Origin: Candidatus Scatomorpha merdipullorum
Lineage (GTDB): Bacteria; Bacillota; Clostridia; Oscillospirales; Oscillospiraceae
NCBI GenBank assembly: GCA_018716795.1
Contig: DVJK01000137.1
Coordinates: 1 to 7,015, forward strand
Length of the DNA stretch: 7,015 bases
Direction: 5' to 3'
A program made the translations under genes and the position numbers. Shown here piece by piece: positions 1-6,316 of the stretch; the stretch's first letter is position 1, and each line of letters begins with the position of its first letter. Below the pieces are notes generated by a model. The model ran no database searches. It saw only the letters and a list, made by a program, of their open reading frames with translations, and was not told the DNA's origin.

Positions 1-50
1 CGGCGGAGACGCGGTCGTTCTCGGAAACAGTGGCGCGGCGCGCATTCGTA

Positions 51-59
51 TGGTATAAT
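51..59 (+). promoter_or_regulatory. Extended -10 promoter for the PucR-type regulator gene
   Basis: The sequence TGGTATAAT is a perfect TATAAT box (54-59) preceded by TG and one base, the extended -10 form. No good -35 box lies 16-18 bases upstream, which is tolerable for extended -10 promoters. Transcription would begin near 66, giving a leader of about 100 bases before the start codon at 164. The box lies in a short dyad, GTAT-AATG-ATAC (53-64), which could be a regulator contact site. Bases 1-50 show no recognisable gene or site. Confidence 0.6.
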
Positions 60-76
60 GATACTTAAATCATGAC

Positions 77-128
77 GCGCGGAGCCGGGGCGGGCCTTTT
101 CGGGGGCTGCGGCGGCCCCGCTTCGCGC
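77..128 (+). other. GC-rich leader stem-loop upstream of the regulator gene
   Basis: GCGCG (77-81) can pair with CGCGC (124-128), and CGGGGC (86-91) with GCCCCG (115-120). This would make a long, GC-rich hairpin interrupted by a small internal loop. It lies inside the predicted untranslated leader and ends about 22 bases before the Shine-Dalgarno AGGAGGT (151-157). No U tract follows, so it is not an intrinsic terminator. It could affect mRNA stability or be a protein-binding site, but such pairings also arise by chance in sequence this GC-rich. It resembles no riboswitch I know. Confidence 0.3.
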
Positions 129-163
129 CCGGGCAAGGAAATCTGACTGCAGGAGGTGCCGAT

Positions 164-1774
164 ATGTCCGTAACAGTTGCCGACTGTCTCAAGCTGCCGG
201 CGCTTCGCCGGGCGGAGCTCGTCGCCGGGGCGCAGGGGCGCGACCGCGCCGTCGGCGCGATAACCGTGCTCGAATACCCCAAAATTGACCTGCTCTCCGG
301 CGAGCTGCTCATAGGCAACGAGCTGGTGATTTCGGCGCTCGTCAGCATCAAGGACGACGTCGAGATGCAGTGCCGCCTCATACGGCACCTCAACGCCATG
401 GGCGAGGCCGGGTTCATACTCTACTACCCCGGCGTCTTTGTCAAGGAGGTCGCCCCGGAGCTCATAGAGACCGCGAACGAGCTGGACTTTCCGCTGATAC
501 TCATGCCGCGCGGCCGCATGGACTTCCGCTATAACGAGAGCATCACCGAGGTGATGGAGCTGGTCATAGCCGACCGTGAGCGCGAGAGCTATTACGTCTC
601 CGAAATGGTGAACCTCATTTCGCGCCTCTCGCCGCGGTTCCGCACGATGAACAACATCCTGCGGCTGCTGAGCGACCGCCTGCGCTGCACGCTGGTCCTG
701 ACCGACCGGGCCCTGAGCCGCAAGGCCTCGGCGGCCTGGCCGCTTGCGAACGAGTGGGACTATCCGCTCATACTCGGCCTCGTGAACGAGCTGCAGCCCG
801 GGCAGCGCTCGGGCGCGGCCGTTGAACTCGACGACCGGAGCGTCTGGGTCTGGGACTTCCCGGTCAAGGGCCGGCGCAGCCAGGGGCTGCATCTCCTGGC
901 GCTCGACGAGTCCGGCGCTCAGAAGGGAAGCCGGCTCGAGCAGGCCGCGGAGGTGGTCGGGCTCTTTCTCAACGTCTGGAACCGCGACGCGAATTTCGAG
1001 GGCACGGACGCCCTCGTCCACGCCATCCTCAGCGACCGGCCCGAGGAGATGCGCCGCCTGGCCTCGCGCATGGGCATAGACGTCTCAACCATCCACAGCC
1101 TGCTCGTTCTCCGATTGCGAGACGCCGGCGGAGAGACGCTCGCGGACAGCGCGCTTCAATACGCCGTCGACCGCTTCAAAAGCCTGCTGCTCGAGCACCA
1201 CAAGCTCGTCATCGCCGACGTATACAACCACGGCGTCGTCGCCCTCTGCGACGACAAGGTCTTCGACGAGCGCGAGAGCGACGTCGCGGCCGCCTTCCTC
1301 TCGCGCGAAAGCGACGAGGACATTTCCGGGGAGTGCGCCGTTATGGAGCGGATTGAAAACACCGCCCAGGCCCGCGCGGCTTACACGCTCGTAGAGGAAA
1401 ACCTTGCCCACGCGCGGCGCATCTGGCCGGAGAAGCGGGTTTTCTCCCGCAGCGACCTCAGCTTTGCGCGCGACTGCCGCGCGACGCTTGAGAGCGGGGA
1501 GGCCGCGGCGCAGGAAAAGCTCGCCTGCCTGGGCGCCATACTTGAAAGCCCCGACGCGGAGAGCAATATGCATATCCTCTGTACCTACCTGCTTGACGCG
1601 GGCGGCAGCACCCTGCGCACGGGCGAGCTGCTGTACCTGCACCGCAACACGGTGAAATACCACATAGGCAAGCTGAGGGCCGTCCTCGGCGACGGCCTCG
1701 ACGCCATGCCCGGCAGCCTGCAGGTATACACCGCCGCCGCCCTATACCGGCTCATGCAGTCGGACGCGCGGTAA
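164..1774 (+). CDS. PucR/CdaR-family transcriptional regulator
   Basis: A 536-residue cytoplasmic DNA-binding regulator of the PucR family, whose members control purine, ureide, amino-acid and sugar-acid catabolism genes. The N-terminal PucR domain spans about residues 5-128, with the family-like start TVADCLKLPALRRAELVAG and the VISALVSI region. A GAF-like middle segment (about 150-275) and a CdaR GGDEF-like region (about 280-430) follow. The C-terminal helix-turn-helix (about 469-530) carries the signature LHRNTVKYHIGKLRAVLG. Length and domain order are normal for a full-length member. The start is fixed by AGGAGGT six bases upstream of the ATG. It is transcribed alone from the promoter at 51-59 and followed by two terminators. 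The catabolic operon immediately downstream is its likely target, though that is inference from position. The effector is unknown. Confidence 0.93.
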   Translation: MSVTVADCLKLPALRRAELVAGAQGRDRAVGAITVLEYPKIDLLSGELLIGNELVISALVSIKDDVEMQCRLIRHLNAMGEAGFILYYPGVFVKEVAPELIETANELDFPLILMPRGRMDFRYNESITEVMELVIADRERESYYVSEMVNLISRLSPRFRTMNNILRLLSDRLRCTLVLTDRALSRKASAAWPLANEWDYPLILGLVNELQPGQRSGAAVELDDRSVWVWDFPVKGRRSQGLHLLALDESGAQKGSRLEQAAEVVGLFLNVWNRDANFEGTDALVHAILSDRPEEMRRLASRMGIDVSTIHSLLVLRLRDAGGETLADSALQYAVDRFKSLLLEHHKLVIADVYNHGVVALCDDKVFDERESDVAAAFLSRESDEDISGECAVMERIENTAQARAAYTLVEENLAHARRIWPEKRVFSRSDLSFARDCRATLESGEAAAQEKLACLGAILESPDAESNMHILCTYLLDAGGSTLRTGELLYLHRNTVKYHIGKLRAVLGDGLDAMPGSLQVYTAAALYRLMQSDAR

Positions 1775-1794
1775 ACACCGGCTTCATACTGTTT

Positions 1795-1817
1795 AAAAAG
1801 GCCTCGACGGCCTTTTT
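1795..1817 (+). terminator. Intrinsic terminator 1 after the regulator gene
   Basis: AAAAAGGCC (1795-1803) and GGCCTTTTT (1809-1817) form a perfect 9-bp stem around the loop TCGAC, 20 bases after the stop codon. Because of the flanking A and T runs it could work in both directions. Confidence 0.8.
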
Positions 1818-1830
1818 CGGGCGGCTTCGT

Positions 1831-1861
1831 CCCGGCGAACAATGTTCGCCGGGATTTTTTT
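1831..1861 (+). terminator. Intrinsic terminator 2 after the regulator gene
   Basis: CCCGGCGAAC (1831-1840) and GTTCGCCGGG (1844-1853) form a perfect 10-bp stem closed by a tiny loop. A run of seven T (1855-1861) follows one base later. It is a strong rho-independent terminator in tandem with the one just upstream. Together they should stop almost all read-through from the regulator gene into the operon downstream. Confidence 0.9.
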
Positions 1862-1875
1862 GTTTCCGGGGCCGA

Positions 1876-1904
1876 TTAACCCCGATGGAGAGCGGTTGTA
1901 TAAT
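1876..1904 (+). promoter_or_regulatory. Sigma-70-type promoter of the DUF917-permease-dipeptidase operon
   Basis: A perfect TATAAT (1899-1904) lies 17 bases after TTAACC (1876-1881), a four-of-six match to the -35 consensus. It starts right after the tandem terminators and about 55 bases before the DUF917 start codon. Transcription would begin near 1911. The weak -35 suits a promoter that needs an activator, and the -10 box lies within an inverted-repeat arm that may be an operator. Confidence 0.7.
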
Positions 1905-1946
1905 TTAGACATCCAAAGGCGCTGCCTGATGTCAAAAAATTATACA
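1897..1946. promoter_or_regulatory. Perfect 10-bp inverted repeat spanning the operon promoter and leader (putative operator)
   Basis: The arm TGTATAATTT (1897-1906) has its exact reverse complement AAATTATACA at 1937-1946, with arm centres 40 bp apart, close to four helical turns. The left arm contains the -10 box and the right arm touches the AGGAGGT ribosome site (1946-1952). The left arm lies before the predicted transcript start, so the two arms cannot pair in that mRNA. A DNA-binding dimer or tetramer, possibly the neighbouring PucR protein, is therefore a better reading than an RNA hairpin. The right arm also makes a TATAAT on the minus strand, but I see no matching -35. Confidence 0.45.
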
Positions 1947-1959
1947 GGAGGTCAAAGAA

Positions 1960-3066
1960 ATGTCCAGGATTCTAAACGAGGAACAGCTTATCGACGTAAT
2001 ATGGGGCGCTACCCTCATGGGCGGAGGCGGCGGCGGAGCCATGGTGGGCGGCACCGACCTGCTCAACACCTATAAGAAGCTGCACCCGGAAAAGCCCGTC
2101 GAGCTCACGCTCATAGAGACCGGCGAGATGGCGCCGGACGCCTACGCGGCAGTCACCGCCGGCATGGGCGCGCCGACCGTGCTCAAGAGCGTGGACTTCT
2201 CGCAGTACGCCGTCAACGCCTTCAACACGCTCAAGGACATGGCCGCTGAGATGGACCCGCCGCGCAAGCTGGAGTACTGCATCCCGGTCGAGCTGGGCGG
2301 CTTTAACACCTTCTGCCCCATGCTCATCTCCCTGCTCGAGGGCATCCCCTTCGTCGACTGCGACGGCGCCGGCCGCGCCGTGCCCGCCCTCGACACGCTG
2401 CTGCTGCACGTGAACGGTCTCGACACCTCGCCGCTTGCAATGGCCGACGACAAGGACAACAAGGTCATGATAAAGCTCAAGGACCCCAAGGACGCGCCCA
2501 TGGGCGAGGAGATAGGCCGCTGGATCTGCACCGCCTTCGGGCAGATTGCGGGCCTCTCCGGCTGGATGGTCACGAAGTCCGAGATTGAGGGCAGCCTGGC
2601 CTGCGGCACGGTCTCGCTCTGCGAAAAGATAGGCCGCGAGCTGCGCAAGTGCGCCGCCGAGGGCGGCGACGTCTTCGGCAACCTCGCCGCGGCGGGCGTG
2701 GACTGCAAATTCCTCACCAAGGGCAAGGTCACCAAGTGCGAGAACCTCCAGCAGAAGGGCTTCGACTACGGCAAGGTATATGTGAGCGCGGACGACGGCG
2801 AGTGGATAATCTACTTCCAGAACGAGAACCTGCTCATCACCCACGACGGCAAGCCCGTCATGACCGTGCCGGACATCACCTGCTACTACGACGCCGCCAC
2901 CGGCATGCCCCTCACCAACGCGGACATCTCCGAGGGCATGGAGATAGTGCTCGGCGCCATCAAGGCTCCCGCCGCCTGGTGGAAGAACCCGAACATGTTC
3001 GAGATTTGGAAGCCATTCCTCGAGAACGTCGGCTATGAGGGCGGCAACATCCCCTTCAGCAAATAA
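1960..3066 (+). CDS. DUF917 / S-methyl-thiohydantoin desulfurase-family protein
   Basis: A 368-residue soluble protein covering a full-length DUF917 family member. The N-terminal glycine-rich stretch GATLMGGGGGG (about 16-26) corresponds to the family's G-x(n)-GTGGGG motif. ELGGFN (111-116) and FVDCDGAGRAVPAL (131-144) match the family's E-x-GG-x-N and VD-x-DG-x-GRA-x-PEL blocks. VPDITCYYDAATGMPL (303-318) and the APAAWW segment near 336-341 match its C-terminal block. The family is, as I recall, now named in Pfam for S-methyl-thiohydantoin desulfurase activity, and its genes often sit near hydantoinases and permeases. The true substrate here is unknown. The start has AGGAGGT (1946-1952) seven bases upstream of the ATG. 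It is the first gene of the operon and has no signal peptide or membrane segment. Confidence 0.88.
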   Translation: MSRILNEEQLIDVIWGATLMGGGGGGAMVGGTDLLNTYKKLHPEKPVELTLIETGEMAPDAYAAVTAGMGAPTVLKSVDFSQYAVNAFNTLKDMAAEMDPPRKLEYCIPVELGGFNTFCPMLISLLEGIPFVDCDGAGRAVPALDTLLLHVNGLDTSPLAMADDKDNKVMIKLKDPKDAPMGEEIGRWICTAFGQIAGLSGWMVTKSEIEGSLACGTVSLCEKIGRELRKCAAEGGDVFGNLAAAGVDCKFLTKGKVTKCENLQQKGFDYGKVYVSADDGEWIIYFQNENLLITHDGKPVMTVPDITCYYDAATGMPLTNADISEGMEIVLGAIKAPAAWWKNPNMFEIWKPFLENVGYEGGNIPFSK

Positions 3067-3077
3067 TCACACTCCTT

Positions 3078-3108
3078 GGACATGGCCGGGGCGCTCCCGG
3101 CCATGTCC
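3078..3108 (+). other. Perfect intercistronic hairpin between the DUF917 and permease genes
   Basis: GGACATGGCCGGG (3078-3090) and CCCGGCCATGTCC (3096-3108) pair over 13 bp with a 5-base loop, starting 11 bases after the DUF917 stop codon. No T run follows (the next bases are GAATAAAG), so an intrinsic terminator is unlikely. A hairpin here can protect the 3' end of the upstream message, set relative expression of the two genes, or be a processing site. I see no second copy in the window, so it need not be a dispersed repeat. Confidence 0.75.
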
Positions 3109-3161
3109 GAATAAAGCGAAAGGAAGCGCATCAAGGGTAAGAAAAAAGAAAGGGAGATAGT

Positions 3162-4502
3162 ATGGAAGAGAACAAGAACGTTCAGACCGAAAACACAAGC
3201 GGCGACAAGGGTATGTCCCAGATCCTGCCGCACGAGAAGCGCAGCTGGTGGAGCGTCGCCTTCATCTGGATTGGCACGATGATATGCATCCCGATGCTTA
3301 TGGTCGGCGGCATGTTCGGCGGCGCGCTGACGCTCGGCACCACCTTTATAGTCACGGTCATAGGCTTCGCCATCTGCTGCTTCCTCATGGTCATGGGCGG
3401 CATAATCGGCGCCGACCTGGGCCTCAACGCCACCATGACCTCGACGCGCGCCTTCGGCATGACGGGAGCCAACTTCTCCATGGCCCTCGTCGTCTTCATT
3501 GCCGAGGCCGGCTGGTTTGCCGTGCAGACCGCCACCTGCGCCCTCGCGGCCAACACGCTCATGGAGCTCTTCGGAGTCACCGTGCCCTTCTGGCTCTCCT
3601 GCGTGATATGGGGCACGATAATGTTCATAACCGCCGTCTACGGCGTCAAGTGGATGTCATGGCTCAACTACATAGCCGTGCCTCTGCTCGTCATACTCTG
3701 CGCCTACGGCGCGATACACACGATAAGCGGCGTCGGCTGGGGCTATATCTCAAGCGCCGTCACCGAAAACGCCATGTCCATCCCCGCGTCCATCTCGACG
3801 GTCATCGGCCTCTTCGCCCTGGGCGCGACCTGCAACAGCGACTATACGCGCTACTGCCGCACAAGGGGCGACGTCGTCAAGGGCACGCTGCTCGGCGTCC
3901 TGCCCGCGGCGGTGCTTATGATAATGGTCGGCGCAATCATGGCGATAGGCACCGGCAACTACGACGTCACGAGCATGTTCGCCGGCCTCGGCCTGCCCTT
4001 CGTCGCCATGCTGGTGCTGATTCTCGCCACCTGGACGACGAACACCGGCAACGCCTACATGTCCGGCCTCGCGGCCTGCAAGATGTTCTCCGTGAAGGAC
4101 AAGTACCGCCCTCAGGTGACCATGGCCGTCGGCGTCCTGGGCGTCATACTCGCCATCATGGGCCTCGCCGACGCGCTCAACACCTACATCACCATCCTCG
4201 GCGCGGTCGTGCCGCCCATCATGGGCATAGTCATCTGCGACTACTGGGTGTTCTGCAAGGGAAAGAAGGAGAACTGGGCCCCTCGCCGCGGCGTGAACTG
4301 GGCCGGCATAATCGCCTGGGCGCTCGGCGGCGGCATAGCGATACTCGAGACCATACCCGTGATTACCATCTTCAGCCCCGCGCTGGACGGCGTCATAATC
4401 TCCTTCGTCTCCTACCTCATATTCTACAAGCTGCTTGAGAAGACCTCCCTCGTCGGTCAGGGCGACATGACGATAGAGGAGGCCACCGCGGCGGCCAGGT
4501 AA
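3162..4502 (+). CDS. NCS1-family permease (CodB/Mhp1-like nucleobase or hydantoin transporter)
   Basis: A 446-residue inner-membrane transporter with about 12 hydrophobic segments, the usual size and topology of the NCS1 nucleobase/cation symporters (cytosine, allantoin, hydantoin). Supporting blocks are a cytoplasmic N-terminus ending in PHEKRSWWSVAFIWIG (about 23-38), GWFAVQ (117-122, compare GWFGV in CodB), SDYTRYCR (226-233, compare ADFVRFGR) and TWTTNTGNAYMSGLA (290-304, compare the WTTN-x-ALYASGL block of CodB). The C-terminal 20 residues are hydrophilic. The ATG follows AGGGAG (3151-3156) at five bases, behind an A-rich leader. It sits between the DUF917 enzyme and the dipeptidase, so it probably imports the operon's substrate. 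A ring compound such as a hydantoin, pyrimidine or imidazolone fits the family, but specificity cannot be read from sequence. Confidence 0.9.
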   Translation: MEENKNVQTENTSGDKGMSQILPHEKRSWWSVAFIWIGTMICIPMLMVGGMFGGALTLGTTFIVTVIGFAICCFLMVMGGIIGADLGLNATMTSTRAFGMTGANFSMALVVFIAEAGWFAVQTATCALAANTLMELFGVTVPFWLSCVIWGTIMFITAVYGVKWMSWLNYIAVPLLVILCAYGAIHTISGVGWGYISSAVTENAMSIPASISTVIGLFALGATCNSDYTRYCRTRGDVVKGTLLGVLPAAVLMIMVGAIMAIGTGNYDVTSMFAGLGLPFVAMLVLILATWTTNTGNAYMSGLAACKMFSVKDKYRPQVTMAVGVLGVILAIMGLADALNTYITILGAVVPPIMGIVICDYWVFCKGKKENWAPRRGVNWAGIIAWALGGGIAILETIPVITIFSPALDGVIISFVSYLIFYKLLEKTSLVGQGDMTIEEATAAAR

Positions 4503-4508
4503 GGAGGT
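4501..4508 (+). promoter_or_regulatory. Ribosome binding site overlapping the permease stop codon
   Basis: AAGGAGGT is a near-ideal Shine-Dalgarno sequence whose first two bases are the last two of the permease TAA stop (4500-4502). It lies six bases before the dipeptidase ATG at 4515. A ribosome ending permease translation would sit on this site, so the two genes are probably translationally coupled and certainly co-transcribed. Confidence 0.85.
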
Positions 4509-4514
4509 CAGCAT

Positions 4515-5969
4515 ATGTCCGAAATGAAGCTCTGCGAGGCCGTGCTGGGCGAATTCCTGCCCATGACGGAGATCCCGCGCCCCTCCCACCACGAGGAGAG
4601 GATAAGCAAATATCTGTTCGACTGGGCCGTCAGCCGCGGGCTGCACGCCGAGCGCGACGAGCTGGGCGAGGTCATAATCGACAAGCCCGCCTCGCCAGGC
4701 TGCGAAAACGTGCCGAGGCTCATAATGCAGGCGCACATGGACATGGTCTGCGTCGCCGCCGAGGGCGTCAAATTCGACCCGCTGACGGACGGCGTCAAGG
4801 CGGTCCGCGAGGGCGATACGCTCCGCGCCGAGGGCACCAGCCTGGGAGCGGACAACGGCATAGGCGTCGCCATGGCGCTGTGCATGCTCAAGGACCCCGA
4901 CTTGAAGCACGGCCCGCTGCGCGCCGTCTTCACGGTGAACGAGGAGGACGGCATGGCCAGCATCGGCCTCGCGCCGGAGTACCTAGAGGGCGGCTATCTG
5001 ATAAACCTCGACTGGGAGACGCTCGGCTCGCTCTGCAACTCCTGCGCCGGAGGCGACTACTTCAACTTCTACCGCGACTGCGGCTGGGAGAGCACGCCGA
5101 AGCGCTCCGTGGCCATAGAGCTGAGCCTGTCCGGCTTCCTCGGCGGCCACTCGGGCGTGGGCATAAACCTCGGCCACGCCAACGCCCTTGTCTCCGCCGC
5201 GACGGCGCTCGAGTATCTGAGGCAGAACGGCGTGAGCTTCCGCCTCGCGGCCTTTGAGGGCGGACAGGCCAAGAACGCTATCCCGGCGAGCGCCCGCGCG
5301 GTCATCACGCTGACCGTGGCCGACGCCCAGCGGGCGATGGAGCTGCTTGACGCCTTCAAGGCCGAGTTCGCGGGTGCGTTCCGCGACATTGAGCCGGGCG
5401 GCATCTTCACCGCCTCCCTCGCCGGAGCGCCCGAGCGCGTCCTCTCCGAGGAATGCGGCTACGGCCTCGTCGGCCTGATGTCCGCCGTGCCCAACGACGT
5501 GTTTACCATGAGCCCCTTCGTAGACGGCCTCGTGGAGAGCTCCGCCAACCTCGGCGTAATCTCGATAGGGGAGGAGCGCGCGGGCTTCACCCTCTTCGCG
5601 CGCAGCTCGAGCAGCTACCGCGCCGAGCAGACCGGCATCATCTGCAAAGCCCTGGCGAGGGCCTTCGGCTTTGAGCTGGAGTGCGAGGGCCACGTGCCCG
5701 GCTGGGCCGTGAACCCGAACAGCGTCCTCACGCGCATCGCCTGCGAGCAGTACAAGCTCCTCACGGGAAAGGACATGGTCGTCGAGCCCGTCCACGCCGG
5801 CGTGGAGTGCGGGGCCTTCGCCGAGAAAAACGCGCAGCTCGACATGATTTCGATAGGCCCCACCCTCGCCGACGTCCACACGCCGAACGAGAGCTGCGAC
5901 CTCCGGAGCGTCGAGATAACGACCGAGCTGCTGAGAAGGATAATAGAAGCCGCAGCCGGCGCTAACTGA
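4515..5969 (+). CDS. pepD: M20C-family aminoacyl-histidine (Xaa-His) dipeptidase, PepD-like
   Basis: A 484-residue cytoplasmic di-zinc peptidase, the normal length for MEROPS family M20C (PepD, also called carnosinase or peptidase D). All expected metal and catalytic positions are visible: H74 and D76 in QAHMDMV, the bridging D113 in LGADNGIG, the catalytic pair E143-E144 in VNEEDGM, D166 in LINLDWE, and H455 in IGPTLADVHTPNE. The dimerisation/lid region has GGHSGVGINLG and the NAIPASA motif. The enzyme would hydrolyse small peptides, classically Xaa-His, to free amino acids. The usual 'NTDSEEEG' segment reads NLDWETLG here, a modest departure that may shift specificity. It is the last gene of the operon, 12 bases after the permease, followed by a strong terminator. 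In this setting it may act on a carbamoyl- or acyl-amino acid rather than a food dipeptide (inference). Confidence 0.9.
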   Translation: MSEMKLCEAVLGEFLPMTEIPRPSHHEERISKYLFDWAVSRGLHAERDELGEVIIDKPASPGCENVPRLIMQAHMDMVCVAAEGVKFDPLTDGVKAVREGDTLRAEGTSLGADNGIGVAMALCMLKDPDLKHGPLRAVFTVNEEDGMASIGLAPEYLEGGYLINLDWETLGSLCNSCAGGDYFNFYRDCGWESTPKRSVAIELSLSGFLGGHSGVGINLGHANALVSAATALEYLRQNGVSFRLAAFEGGQAKNAIPASARAVITLTVADAQRAMELLDAFKAEFAGAFRDIEPGGIFTASLAGAPERVLSEECGYGLVGLMSAVPNDVFTMSPFVDGLVESSANLGVISIGEERAGFTLFARSSSSYRAEQTGIICKALARAFGFELECEGHVPGWAVNPNSVLTRIACEQYKLLTGKDMVVEPVHAGVECGAFAEKNAQLDMISIGPTLADVHTPNESCDLRSVEITTELLRRIIEAAAGAN

Positions 5970-6007
5970 TCCCTCCCACCCCGCCGAACCCCTTGCGGCG
6001 GCAGAAG

Positions 6008-6039
6008 AAAGAGCTGACTGAATCCAGTCAGCTCTTTTT
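6008..6039 (+). terminator. Operon terminator after the dipeptidase gene
   Basis: AAAGAGCTGACTG (6008-6020) and CAGTCAGCTCTTT (6025-6037) form a perfect 13-bp stem with loop AATC. The T run continues to 6039. It lies about 40 bases after the stop codon and is a strong rho-independent terminator for the three-gene operon. Confidence 0.92.
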
Positions 6040-6216
6040 GATGGGGGGCACGGCCGCGATAAAAAGCAAAAACTTGTAAGGCATATTGCGCGCGTTCGGC
6101 GCCAAACCAGCTGATGAGCACCACACGAACCATGAGCTTGATCCGCCGCAGCCGGACAAGCATATGGCATGAGGCCGGCGTTACATATGTGGCGGGAACG
6201 GGCCTTTAATTGCAGG
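6040..6216. other. Unassigned, probably non-coding stretch between two terminators
   Basis: About 177 bases with no open frame that has a ribosome site. The longest plus-strand frame with an ATG start is 31 codons (6114-6209), with no Shine-Dalgarno before it. I see no tRNA fold. The best promoter-like pair is TTGATC (6138-6143) 17 bases before CATATG (6161-6166), which is weak. The stretch separates the catabolic operon from the CRISPR array and could be a degraded remnant or host a small RNA, but nothing seen supports either firmly. Confidence 0.5.
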
Positions 6217-6255
6217 AAAAGGACGCATCGAGCTTTGCCTCGATACGTCCTTTTT
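6217..6255. terminator. Hairpin terminator at the leader-distal end of the CRISPR array
   Basis: AAAAGGACG (6217-6225) and ATCGAG (6227-6232) pair with CTCGAT (6239-6244) and CGTCCTTTT (6246-6254). This gives a 16-bp stem with a single C/A mismatch and a 6-base loop. The T run to 6255 makes it a good terminator on the plus strand. On the minus strand the stem ends in four U, so it can plausibly also stop the leftward CRISPR precursor, which leaves the array about 30 bases earlier. No plus-strand gene after the previous terminator obviously needs it, so a role at the end of the CRISPR transcript is reasonable. Confidence 0.7.
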
Positions 6256-6283
6256 GCTTTGCCTCGGCCAATGATAGTCCCAT

Positions 6284-6316
6284 GCTTCAATACACGCCCT
6301 CCGCAAGGAGGGCGAC
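6284..6316 (-). repeat. Degenerate terminal CRISPR repeat with inverted loop
   Basis: This leftmost repeat differs from the array consensus at eight of 33 positions: four in the ATTTCAATCCG end and four consecutive ones in the loop. The loop change is an exact inversion, TTGC to GCAA on the plus strand, while both 8-bp stem arms (6295-6302 and 6307-6314) stay intact. The neighbouring repeat (6351-6383) has only two changes, at its positions 11 and 13, the first shared with this one. This is the usual decay of the leader-distal repeat, except that the loop inversion is unusual. Confidence 0.9.

Noticed and set aside
65..1021. 318-codon minus-strand open frame opposite the regulator gene
   Set aside because: It is an antisense shadow produced by strong third-position G/C bias. 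It lacks family features, and the plus-strand PucR protein has recognisable domains throughout.
1842..2075. 77-codon frame starting in the terminator before the DUF917 gene
   Set aside because: It begins inside terminator 2, lacks a ribosome site and overlaps the true DUF917 start in another frame.
3078..3108. Reading the intercistronic hairpin as a terminator
   Set aside because: No T run follows the stem, and the downstream permease has no promoter of its own that I can find.
3248..4438. 396-codon plus-strand frame inside the permease gene, rich in Arg and His
   Set aside because: It is an out-of-frame shadow. The other frame gives a normal 12-segment NCS1 transporter.
6114..6209. 31-codon frame between the two terminators
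   Set aside because: It has no Shine-Dalgarno, no promoter of quality and no recognised similarity; it is too short to support as a gene.
4983..6290. 435-codon minus-strand open frame opposite the dipeptidase gene and running to the CRISPR edge
   Set aside because: It crosses the operon terminator and a second hairpin and is antisense to a clear M20C enzyme. Its composition is rich in Ala, Gly, Arg and Val, as expected of a high-GC shadow frame.
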